Made by a program: the position numbers and the translations under genes. A DNA stretch of 14,665 bases from Roseiarcus sp043784465 (GTDB taxonomy: Bacteria; Pseudomonadota; Alphaproteobacteria; Rhizobiales; Beijerinckiaceae): assembly GCA_043784465.1 (NCBI GenBank), contig JAYVYJ010000338.1, forward strand, positions 1-14,665. The letters are read 5' to 3'. The notes below the pieces were generated by a model. That model searched no databases and was not told the DNA's origin. It worked only from the letters and a program-made list of their open reading frames with translations. Position 1 is the first letter of the stretch. Each line of letters opens with the position of its first letter. This document shows positions 1 to 6,477 of this stretch, one piece after another.

Positions 1-30
1 CACGCCCTCGCGCCATCTCCGCCGCCATGA
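1..30 (+). CDS. C-terminal end of an upstream gene (partial)
   Basis: Frame 1 reads nine codons (HALAPSPPP) and then TGA at 28-30. This stop shares an ATGA with the start of the ABC permease at 27. A 4-base overlap is typical of translationally coupled operon genes, and the permease has no visible Shine-Dalgarno of its own. The upstream gene is therefore probably in the same export operon. Too little is visible to name it, and nine codons without an earlier stop could occur by chance. Confidence 0.35.
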   Translation, partial: HALAPSPPP

Positions 31-851
31 CGCTCACCGCTTCCGACATCACCACGCCGACGCGGCTCCGCCCGACGTTCCGCCGCCAGCTCGCCCTCAA
101 CGCGAGGATCATCGGGGCGCTGGTCATGCGCGAAGGCACGATGCGCTTTGGCCATGAAAACCTCGGCTTCTTCTGGGTCATCGGCGAGCCGCTGGTGCTA
201 ACGTGCGGCGTGATGCTGATGTGGACCATCGGCGGGCAGACCCACGGCCACGGCATCGGCGTGGTGCCGTTCGCGCTGTCGGGCTACACGATGATCACGC
301 TCTGGCGCCATCTGACGGGGCGCATGGTGCATGCGATCCGGCAGAACATGGGCCTGTTGTTCCACCGCAACATCAGCCTGATCGACGTGTTGACCGCGCG
401 CATCGTGCTGGAGATCATCGCCATTCTGACCGCGTTTTTCGTGGCCTGGACGCCGCTCTATCTGCTGGGCTTCGTCGATCCGATGCGCGACCCGCTGCTG
501 TTCGCCACCGGCTATTTCCTGCAAGGCTGGTTCGGCCTGGCGGTCGGGTTGTTCATCGCCGGCCTCAGCGAGATGTACGAGGCGACGGAGCAGTTTCTGC
601 CGCCGATCCTCTACCTCACCTTGCCCTTCACGGGCGTGTTCAACATGGCCGACTGGCTGCCGCAGAAATGGCGCGAGGCGCTGATGTGGTCGCCGCTCGC
701 CAATAATATCGAAATGCTGCGCGGCGGCATGTTTGGCGGCGACGTCGTCGTTTACTACAACATCGGATACGTAGTGTGCTGGTGTCTGGTGCTCACCGCG
801 ATTTCTCTGCCGCTGGTGCAGCATGCGCGCAAGCACGTGACGTTCAATTAA
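27..851 (+). CDS. Polysaccharide-export ABC transporter permease (KpsM/Wzm type)
   Basis: A 274-residue inner-membrane permease of the ABC-2 family that exports capsular or lipopolysaccharide O-chains across the cytoplasmic membrane, working with a separate KpsT/Wzt-type ATPase. An N-terminal cytoplasmic stretch leads to the family signature at about 35-56 (REGTMRFG...LGFFWVIGEPL), the amphipathic entry to the first membrane helix. Hydrophobic segments follow at about 53-70, 80-95, 124-148, 158-180, 192-207 and 244-264. The conserved 'SPLANNIEMLR' before the last helix is also typical. Length fits KpsM/BexB/CtrC (about 260-275). The ATG overlaps the stop of the preceding gene. No ATPase gene lies downstream, where a hairpin and a convergent operon follow, so the partner is upstream or elsewhere. 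The family is clear; the exported polymer cannot be told. Confidence 0.88.
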   Translation: MTLTASDITTPTRLRPTFRRQLALNARIIGALVMREGTMRFGHENLGFFWVIGEPLVLTCGVMLMWTIGGQTHGHGIGVVPFALSGYTMITLWRHLTGRMVHAIRQNMGLLFHRNISLIDVLTARIVLEIIAILTAFFVAWTPLYLLGFVDPMRDPLLFATGYFLQGWFGLAVGLFIAGLSEMYEATEQFLPPILYLTLPFTGVFNMADWLPQKWREALMWSPLANNIEMLRGGMFGGDVVVYYNIGYVVCWCLVLTAISLPLVQHARKHVTFN

Positions 852-889
852 GGGAGCAGGCGCAGAATTACGGCCTGCGCCCGGCTCCC
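852..889. terminator. Hairpin between convergent genes, probable bidirectional terminator
   Basis: A strong inverted repeat fills the gap between the permease stop and the ppx stop. The outer arms are GGGAGC (852-857) and GCTCCC (884-889); the inner arms are GGCGCAG (859-865) and CTGCGCC (875-881). The loop is 9 bases, with a small asymmetric interruption between the two stem parts. Neither strand has a long T tract after the stem. The position between convergent stops supports a terminator or mRNA-end role. Confidence 0.55.
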
Positions 890-890
890 C

Positions 891-2411
891 CTAAAGCTCC
901 TCCACCGCCGCGGTGCGCAACCCCATCGCGGAAGCCAGCCATTTGAGGCGTTCGGCCACCACCTCGCTGTCGGGCGCGCGGGCGGAAGGGGCGACTTCCA
1001 GCACCAGCCGGTCGCCGTCGATCTTCAGACGCGCGCTGTCGAGCACGTCGCGGCTGGCGCCCGAAAAGCGATAGGCCAACCGCAGCGCCGACCCGAGAAT
1101 TCTGGCGCGCCGCTTGCCGTCGTCGCCGATCAGCCGGATCGCCGGCTCCAGCCAGGCGGCGTCTTTGTAGTCGTAGCGGTAATGCAAAGCGGCGGCGAGG
1201 AACACGCGATCGGGATGGTCGAGCCCGATGAAGGGAAACTGCAACACGCGGCGAAACGTCTCCTCCGCACGCAATTCCGGCGCGTCGCGCCACGCCATGT
1301 CAGACAGCGCGCAGGCGGCGATGCGCAGGCGCCGCTGCGCCGTTCCCTCGCCGGGAAACAGCCTGTCGGTCCAGTCGGCGAGCGCGTCGGCGAATTCCGG
1401 CACGCGGGCGGCGGGCAGGCCGATCAGCCGCGCGCCCACGACGAGGGGGTCGCGCGCGCGCTCCTCGGGGGGCAGCCGGTCGTAGAGCAGCCCTTCACGC
1501 AGCCCGAGCGCCGAGAACACGATGCGCTCGCACGACAGGCGCTTCAGCACCCGGTCGAGCAGGATCGCGGCGGAAGGCAACGAGCGCGCGCGCCGCGATT
1601 GCACGCCGGGGATGGCGCCGGGCTTGGCGGGCGCCGCACGCCAGATCGATTTGGCGAATTCGCGCGCTTCCGCTACCCTCAGCGCATAGCCATGGGTGAC
1701 GCGCACCGGGGCCCTGGCTACCGCCATATGCGCCTTCGCGAGCGCCCGCCAGCCTCCTCCGACCGCGTAAAACGTGGGCTGCGCGAGGGAAAGCGGCAGA
1801 CCCGCCTTTAATTGCTCATCGATCTCGCGCTTGGCCTCCTCCCGCCCCAGCGCCATCATCGATTCGACAGGCAGCGCGCCCAAAGGCAGGCTCACCGAGA
1901 CGTCGCCTACGTGATCGCCAAGCGCAAGGGCGACCTCCAGCGAGCCGCCGCCCATGTCGCCGACGGCGCCGTGCGGCTTGTAAAAACCCGAGATGACGCC
2001 GAGCGTGGAATAATTCGCTTCCTCCGCGCCCGCCAGCACGCGCACTTTGAGGCCTGTCTCGCGGGCGATCGCCTGCGCCAGCGCGGGGCCGTTGGTGGCG
2101 CGGCGAATGGCCTCCGTCGCCGTGACTTCGATCTCGCACACATGCATTGCCTCCGCGATGGCGGCGAAGCGGCGCGTCGCCTCGATGGTGCGGCGGAAAT
2201 TGTCGGGCAGGATCGCGCCAGTCTCCGCTAGCCCCTCGCCGAGCCGGCACAGCGATTTCTCGTTGAAGCGCGGCAGCGGCGCCCGGCCCAACTGGTCATA
2301 GACGACGAGCCGCACCGAATTGGAGCCGATGTCGATGATGCCAAACGGCGCGCGGCGCTCCTCAACAAGAGGAGCAAGCGGGGCGAGATCGAGCGAGGCC
2401 GGTCTGGTCAT
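891..2411 (-). CDS. ppx: Ppx/GppA family phosphatase (exopolyphosphatase / pppGpp phosphatase)
   Basis: A 506-residue cytoplasmic enzyme of the ASKHA-fold Ppx/GppA family. The family removes terminal phosphate from inorganic polyphosphate and/or converts pppGpp to ppGpp. Visible landmarks are the first phosphate-binding loop 'GIIDIGSNSVRLVVYD' (24-39), 'VTATEAIRRATNG' (96-108), 'LAGAEEA' with the catalytic-region glutamates (126-132), and the second loop 'GDMGGGSLEV' (151-160). The C-terminal third (about 310-506) matches in length the HD-like helical domain of longer family members. The ATG shares ATGA with the stop of the DUF998 gene, making this the last gene of the minus-strand operon. 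Family membership is very secure. Choosing between polyphosphate and pppGpp as substrate is not possible from sequence alone; the symbol follows usual alphaproteobacterial practice. Confidence 0.9.
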   Translation of the reverse strand: MTRPASLDLAPLAPLVEERRAPFGIIDIGSNSVRLVVYDQLGRAPLPRFNEKSLCRLGEGLAETGAILPDNFRRTIEATRRFAAIAEAMHVCEIEVTATEAIRRATNGPALAQAIARETGLKVRVLAGAEEANYSTLGVISGFYKPHGAVGDMGGGSLEVALALGDHVGDVSVSLPLGALPVESMMALGREEAKREIDEQLKAGLPLSLAQPTFYAVGGGWRALAKAHMAVARAPVRVTHGYALRVAEAREFAKSIWRAAPAKPGAIPGVQSRRARSLPSAAILLDRVLKRLSCERIVFSALGLREGLLYDRLPPEERARDPLVVGARLIGLPAARVPEFADALADWTDRLFPGEGTAQRRLRIAACALSDMAWRDAPELRAEETFRRVLQFPFIGLDHPDRVFLAAALHYRYDYKDAAWLEPAIRLIGDDGKRRARILGSALRLAYRFSGASRDVLDSARLKIDGDRLVLEVAPSARAPDSEVVAERLKWLASAMGLRTAAVEEL

Positions 2412-3007
2412 GCCCCTGGATCTCTAGCACGCAAGACGTAGGCGCCGCCATCGCCTCTCAACGCGCTCGCGCCGTTGACCGCCAGCCACAGCACGAACGG
2501 ATAGGCCGCGAACCGCTCGACCGTCCCCACACCCAGCCCGGCATAGGCGTGAAGACCCAGCGCCGCGCAGGCCGCCAGCCCGACGGCGCCCGCCACGATT
2601 CCCGTGCGCGCGGCAAAACCCGCGCGCGGCGCCAGCCCGCTCAGCAGCGCGCCGAGATTGCTGCCCACGAGATTGGCGGTCGCGCCCGCATAGTGCAAGC
2701 CCGGCGCCGAATCCTCCGGCGCGAGCCCGACAAGCGCCACTCCGGCCGCGCATATGGCCAGCGCCAGCGTCGCAAGCAGCGGTCGGGCGCGCCCCCAGGC
2801 GAGGCCCGTCAGAATCAGCCCGCCTTGCAAGACGAACGAAGCGTTCATCCAGATGTGTCGCGGCGAGCCCATGTCCGCGCCGAGGTCGCTGATGAAACCG
2901 AGCCGATAGCTGTAGCCGGGAACCGCCGCCGCCGCGAACGCCTCCGCCACAAAGAATTGCAAGGCGCAGAGCCACGCCAGACCGCCCCATCGTGCGCGTT
3001 CAGACAT
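2408..3007 (-). CDS. DUF998 family membrane protein
   Basis: A 199-residue integral membrane protein with about six hydrophobic segments: roughly 8-28, 54-72, 77-97, 107-126, 134-155 and 164-184. Features resembling DUF998 proteins are a 'YSYRLGFISDLG' stretch after the first helix, an 'HYAGA' element at 105-109, and 'GTVERFAAYPFVLW' before the last helix. The family has no established biochemical role. Its start overlaps the asparaginase stop by 8 bases and its stop overlaps the ppx start by 4, so all three are probably made from one transcript with coupled translation. Family assignment comes from remembered motif patterns; function is unknown. Confidence 0.75.
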   Translation of the reverse strand: MSERARWGGLAWLCALQFFVAEAFAAAAVPGYSYRLGFISDLGADMGSPRHIWMNASFVLQGGLILTGLAWGRARPLLATLALAICAAGVALVGLAPEDSAPGLHYAGATANLVGSNLGALLSGLAPRAGFAARTGIVAGAVGLAACAALGLHAYAGLGVGTVERFAAYPFVLWLAVNGASALRGDGGAYVLRARDPGA

Positions 3008-3992
3008 CGGCGAGAGCCCCGGCGGGTCGCAGTTCCCCTACGCTCAAGCCGCGCCAGTTGGTGAGCGTCGGGCGCCGCAGCGGCTCAAAACCCTCCGCCG
3101 TCTCCAAGAAACGGGCGAGCAGAGCCGCCACGGCGACTTCCGCCGCCCGCGTCGCGCCGTCGTCGATCTTGACCGCAAAGCCAAGACCCGCATCAGGAAT
3201 CGTCGCGCAATAAACCCCTTCCGCGCCAGTCTTGACGACCGCCCGGCCCTCCAGCAGCGTCATCGCCCGCGTGTCGAACCTCTCCGTACCTGCGACATGA
3301 AACGGGTTGGCGGCCATCGCCGCCAACAGCCGCCGCGCCGCCCCGCCCCGCTTGGGCGCGAGGCCCCGCCCCGTCGCCAGCCGCGCAAATCCGTGCGCCA
3401 GGCTTTTCAGCGGCAGCGCGTAAGCCGGGATCGAGCAGCCGTCGAGGGCCGCGTCGGCGTCGTCGAGCCTTACGCCGCACACGTCTTCCAGCGCGGCCTT
3501 GACCCCGCGCTGGACGGAATGCGCCGCCGTCTCGTAGCCCTCGACCGTCCATCCCTGCGCGCAGGCGAGGCACAGGAAACCCGCATGCTTGCCCGAGCAA
3601 TCGTTATGCAGCGGCCCCGGCGCCCCGCCTGCCCGCGCCAGCGCCCGCGTCGCCTCCGCCCCCATCGGCCAACGCGCGCCGCAGGCGAGCGCGCGCTCGT
3701 CGAGCCCCGCCTTCGCCAGCATCGCGGCGGCGGTCGCCACGTGCTTGGCCTCGCCCGAATGCGACGCACACGCCAACGCCAGTTCCTCACCCGTGAACCC
3801 GTCCGCCGCGCCGCTCTCGACCCAGGGCAGCGCCTGTATCGGCTTGACCGCCGAGCGCGCAAACACCGCCCGGCCGACATCGCCGAACGCCAACAGGACG
3901 CCCCCGTCGGCGTCGCACACCACCCCCGCCCCGCGATGGACGGACTCGACGAAGCCCCCGCGCAAGACTTCGACGACGACAGGATTTTGCAA
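3000..3992 (-). CDS. Asparaginase, Rhizobium etli thermolabile (AnsA/ReAV) type
   Basis: A 330-residue L-asparaginase (Asn to Asp plus ammonia) of the 'asparaginase II' class first described in Rhizobium etli. It is unrelated to the E. coli AnsA/AnsB and Ntn types. Motifs: 'RSAVKPIQ' with the Ser47-Lys50 pair; 'ACASHSGE' (74-81); 'HNDCSGKHAGFL' with Cys132 and Lys135; 'DGCSIP' with Asp184 and Cys186; and 'VVKTGAEGVY' (252-261). The Cys132/Lys135/Cys186 set aligns, with an offset of 3, to the ReAV metal-site residues Cys135/Lys138/Cys189. The only in-frame start near the conserved N-terminus is TTG at 3990-3992, preceded by GGGAG about 8 bases upstream. The gene starts 14 bases after the small ORF at 4007-4204 and overlaps DUF998. 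Likely cytoplasmic, since no signal peptide is seen. Confidence 0.88.
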   Translation of the reverse strand: MQNPVVVEVLRGGFVESVHRGAGVVCDADGGVLLAFGDVGRAVFARSAVKPIQALPWVESGAADGFTGEELALACASHSGEAKHVATAAAMLAKAGLDERALACGARWPMGAEATRALARAGGAPGPLHNDCSGKHAGFLCLACAQGWTVEGYETAAHSVQRGVKAALEDVCGVRLDDADAALDGCSIPAYALPLKSLAHGFARLATGRGLAPKRGGAARRLLAAMAANPFHVAGTERFDTRAMTLLEGRAVVKTGAEGVYCATIPDAGLGFAVKIDDGATRAAEVAVAALLARFLETAEGFEPLRRPTLTNWRGLSVGELRPAGALADV

Positions 3993-4006
3993 ACGCGCGC
4001 TCCCGC

Positions 4007-4204
4007 TCAGCTGACTACGCGGTCCCTGCCCTCCCAGAAAGGTTTGCGCAACTCCGTCTCTAGGATTTTTTCCGCCCTCGACAGCGGTGGCCGCTGCTCG
4101 CGGAAAGTCACGCCGCGCGGGCGTTTGTAGCCCGCAGCAATCCAGTGACCATGCGCCACGGCTTCGCCGACAGGCGCGGGCGCGCCGGGCGCCGCCGTGG
4201 GCAA
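4007..4204 (-). CDS. Small hypothetical protein in the asparaginase operon
   Basis: A 65-residue ORF (start TTG at 4204, or a shorter 50-residue form from GTG at 4159). I do not recognise a family. The first 15 residues are Ala/Pro-rich. The rest is basic and looks protein-like: 'HGHWIAAGYKRPRG' is followed by a charged stretch ending 'KPFWEGRDRVVS'. It has no membrane helix or signal peptide. It lies 71 bases after the metallophosphoesterase stop and 14 bases before the asparaginase start on the same strand, which supports a real operon gene. Against it are the non-ATG start and the lack of a clear Shine-Dalgarno. A competing overlapping ORF starting ATG at 4221 after GGAGAAACC would give only a 37-residue Arg-rich peptide. 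Confidence 0.45.
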   Translation of the reverse strand: MPTAAPGAPAPVGEAVAHGHWIAAGYKRPRGVTFREQRPPLSRAEKILETELRKPFWEGRDRVVS

Positions 4205-4275
4205 GGCTGCGTCATCCGCATCGTGGTTTCTCCGTTTCGCGATCCCTGACGCGGTCCACGCGTTTGACGGGCCGC

Positions 4276-5112
4276 TCAGGAGGGATCTGCGTAGACGGTG
4301 ACGACCTCGGCAACGCCGCCGCGCAGGATCGCCATCTTGGCCATGCCCGTCTCTGCGGAGCCGCCGTCGATATTGAGCCGGAAACGCTTGACTTGCTCGG
4401 CGTGCCCACGCGTGAGCGAACGGTCGAGAGGCGTGTGGCCATGCACGACGAACAGCCCGAAATAGCCCTGAGAGCCGGGATCGTGATCGAGAAACGGCCC
4501 GCGCACCCAGGCCCAGTGGGTTTTTTCGTCAAGAAGGTCCAGCGCCAGATTCCACGGCGCGGCGAGCGTGTCGGCCAGCGGCACGGTCGGGTTGATACCG
4601 GCATGGACGAACAGCACGTCGCCGCTGCGATAATGCGAGCGCAGGCCCTTCAACCAGTCGCGCAGGCTCGCCGGCGCCGCCGCGCGCAGCGTCGCGATCA
4701 GGCCCTTGAGATCGCGCTGGACGGGAAGGGCGCCCACAAGCGCGTCGGCCACCTTCTCCCCGCCGTTGCCGAGCCAGACCGCCATCGCGTCCTCCGCGAC
4801 GTCGCCCGGCGTCGCAGGGTCGAGCGCCAGCCGCATCAGGATCTCGTGATTGCCCATCAGGCCGACCGTCTCGGCGGCGTCCAGTCGATCGCCGGCGGCG
4901 GCGGCGATTTCGAACACGCCCAACGTATCGGGCCCCCGGTCGTTCAGGTCGCCCGTGAAGACAAGCCGACGCACTTGCTCTTCGCGCGGCCCCGCCGCAG
5001 CGAGCAGCGCCAAGAGCAGATCGGAGCGCCCGTGGATGTCGCCGATGGCGAGTATTTCCTCGCCGGCCGCCGCCGCGCGGGGCAGCGTCAATATTTCGCG
5101 CGTCGTCCGCAT
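4276..5112 (-). CDS. Metallophosphoesterase, PPP-type serine/threonine protein phosphatase-like
   Basis: A 278-residue calcineurin-like phosphoesterase with the complete two-metal PPP motif set. These are 'GDIHG' (24-28; Asp25, His27), 'GDLNDRG' (54-60; Asp55), 'GNHE' (87-90; Asn88, His89), 'FVHAGI' (His170) and 'VVHGHT' (His224, His226), followed by 'NIDGGS..TGMA' (247-258). This order and the closing motif match bacterial PrpA/PrpB-like phosphatases and related dinucleotide or phosphoprotein hydrolases. It is cytoplasmic with no signal peptide. It is the first gene of the minus-strand operon running to ppx. Its ATG (5110-5112) lies directly behind a perfect GGGTAA-GG-TTACCC inverted repeat that may control it. 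The substrate is not deducible. Confidence 0.87.
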   Translation of the reverse strand: MRTTREILTLPRAAAAGEEILAIGDIHGRSDLLLALLAAAGPREEQVRRLVFTGDLNDRGPDTLGVFEIAAAAGDRLDAAETVGLMGNHEILMRLALDPATPGDVAEDAMAVWLGNGGEKVADALVGALPVQRDLKGLIATLRAAAPASLRDWLKGLRSHYRSGDVLFVHAGINPTVPLADTLAAPWNLALDLLDEKTHWAWVRGPFLDHDPGSQGYFGLFVVHGHTPLDRSLTRGHAEQVKRFRLNIDGGSAETGMAKMAILRGGVAEVVTVYADPS

Positions 5113-5113
5113 C

Positions 5114-5127
5114 GGGTAAGGTTACCC
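5114..5127. promoter_or_regulatory. Inverted repeat GGGTAA-GG-TTACCC next to the phosphatase start
   Basis: Perfect 6-base arms (5114-5119 and 5122-5127) around a 2-base centre, one base upstream of the metallophosphoesterase ATG and inside the 78-base gap to the divergent VWA gene. It covers the expected ribosome-binding region of the phosphatase. It could be an operator or a small RNA hairpin masking the start. No factor can be named. Confidence 0.35.
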
Positions 5128-5190
5128 TGTCGCGCCGGCGGCGGCGATAGCGTTTGCAAGGCGCGTCGCGCGGCATTACGCTTATTCGTC

Positions 5191-6366
5191 ATGTTTCTCC
5201 CGTTTTTCGCCGAATTGCGCAAAGCGCGCGTGCCCGTCACTCCGCGCGAACTCATCGACCTCTGCCGGGCGCTCGAAATGGGCGTGGCCGATAGGAGCGC
5301 CGAGGATTTTTATCGGCTTGCCCGCGCCGTGCTGGTCAAGGACGAGCGCCATCTCGACGCCTTCGACGTGGTGTTTGCGCAGGTGTTCAAGGGCGCGCTT
5401 ACCCTGTCGCAAGCCGTGGAGGCCGCCGAAATTCCCGCCGAATGGCTACGCAGGCTCGTCGAAAAATACCTGTCGCCCGAGGAGCGCGCGCAAATTGAGA
5501 AACTCGGCTTCGACAAGTTGATGGAGACGCTGCGCCAGCGCCTCGCCGAGCAGAAGGGGCGCCATCAGGGCGGCTCCAAATGGATTGGCACGGGCGGGAC
5601 CTCGCCCTTCGGCGCCTATGGCGATCATCCCGAAGGCGTGCGGATCGGACAGGACAAGGGCCGGCGCGGGAGCGCGGTCAAGGTCTGGGACAGGCGGGAA
5701 TTTAAGGATTTCGACGGCGACGAGGCGCTGGGGCCGCGCAACTTCCGCATGGCGCTGCGCCGCCTGCGCCGTTTCGCGCGCGAGGGCGCCGAAGAGGAGC
5801 TCGACCTCGACCACACGATCCGCGCCTCGGCCGCTCAGGGCTATATCGACGTCAAACTGCGCCCCGAGCGCCGCAACGCCGTCAAGGTTTTGCTTTTCCT
5901 TGACGTCGGCGGCTCGATGGACTGGCACGTAGCGGAGGCGGAGGCGCTGTTTTCGGCTGCGAAGCTGCAATTCCGCCGGCTCGAACATTTCTATTTCCAC
6001 AACTGTCTCTACGAGAGCGTGTGGAAGGAGAACCGCCGCCGTTTCGAGGCGCGTCATTCGACCGCCGATCTGTTCAACCTCTACGGCCCCGATCATCGCG
6101 CGATCTTCGTGGGCGACGCCGCGATGAGTCCGCACGAGATCATCGCGCCGGGCGGCTCGGTGGAGCATCTCAACCCCGAGACGGGCGCGGTCTGGCTCCA
6201 GCGCGCCGTCGCCGCCTGGCCGCGCAGCGTGTGGCTCAACCCTACCAAGCGCGAGGGCTGGACCTACTCGCAATCCACCCAGATGATCGCCAAGCTGTTC
6301 GACGGGCGCATGCATGCGCTGACGCCCGACGGAGTGGAAGCGGCGATGAGGGCGTTGTCGCACTGA
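5191..6366 (+). CDS. CoxE-like VWA domain protein
   Basis: A 391-residue cytoplasmic protein of the CoxE-like VWA group (COG3825-type). Such proteins usually act with a MoxR-type AAA+ ATPase in maturation or assembly of enzyme complexes. The N-terminal half (1-130) is helical and charged. A Gly-rich linker 'GGSKWIGTGGTSPFGAYG' (127-144), typical of this group, precedes the VWA domain (about 228-391). The domain begins 'KVLLFLDVGGSMD' (232-244), with a later 'IFVGDAAMSP' (305-314) and 'HLNPETGAVWLQRA' (326-339). The MIDAS reads DxGxS, not the classical DxSxS. The frame is open far upstream, but the first in-frame start that gives a family-like N-terminus (MFLPFFAELRKA) is ATG 5191, and no Shine-Dalgarno precedes it. 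No AAA+ partner lies in the window. Position between the phosphatase and icd says little about its role. Confidence 0.83.
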   Translation: MFLPFFAELRKARVPVTPRELIDLCRALEMGVADRSAEDFYRLARAVLVKDERHLDAFDVVFAQVFKGALTLSQAVEAAEIPAEWLRRLVEKYLSPEERAQIEKLGFDKLMETLRQRLAEQKGRHQGGSKWIGTGGTSPFGAYGDHPEGVRIGQDKGRRGSAVKVWDRREFKDFDGDEALGPRNFRMALRRLRRFAREGAEEELDLDHTIRASAAQGYIDVKLRPERRNAVKVLLFLDVGGSMDWHVAEAEALFSAAKLQFRRLEHFYFHNCLYESVWKENRRRFEARHSTADLFNLYGPDHRAIFVGDAAMSPHEIIAPGGSVEHLNPETGAVWLQRAVAAWPRSVWLNPTKREGWTYSQSTQMIAKLFDGRMHALTPDGVEAAMRALSH

Positions 6367-6375
6367 GCGGCGCCC

Positions 6376-6388
6376 CTGCGTCACGCAG
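6376..6388 (+). terminator. Small hairpin after the VWA gene, possible weak terminator
   Basis: CTGCG (6376-6380) and CGCAG (6384-6388) around a 3-base loop, followed by TTT, 9 bases after the VWA stop. The stem is short, so termination would be weak. It sits upstream of the proposed icd promoter, which is the expected order. Confidence 0.25.
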
Positions 6389-6408
6389 TTTCGCCCAAAA
6401 GCCGCGCT

Positions 6409-6436
6409 TTGCGGCGCCGCAGCGCTCGGCTATAGC
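6409..6436 (+). promoter_or_regulatory. Candidate icd promoter
   Basis: A possible -35 TTGCGG (6409-6414) and -10 TATAGC (6431-6436), separated by 16 bases, lie about 41 bases before the icd ATG. A G-run at 6466-6470, 7 bases before the ATG, may serve as the ribosome-binding site. The 111-base gap after the VWA gene suggests icd has its own promoter. Confidence 0.45.
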
Positions 6437-6477
6437 GGCGTTTTCCGCGCGCCGCGTCGCACTCTGGGGGCACCCGA

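Noticed and set aside
5154..5182. Promoter for the VWA gene (TTGCAA, 17 bases, TACGCT)
   Set aside because: The -10 match is poor and would leave only an 8-base leader, so I did not list it as a feature.
4087..5190. Very long open frame upstream of the VWA start, which would add 368 residues to it
   Set aside because: It lies antisense to the metallophosphoesterase, which has every PPP motif. The translation is Arg-rich and low-complexity, and the VWA family N-terminus begins at ATG 5191. High GC leaves antisense frames open.
5446..6384. Minus-strand 312-residue ORF
   Set aside because: Antisense shadow of the VWA gene, with no recognisable motif and composition typical of a GC-rich reverse frame.
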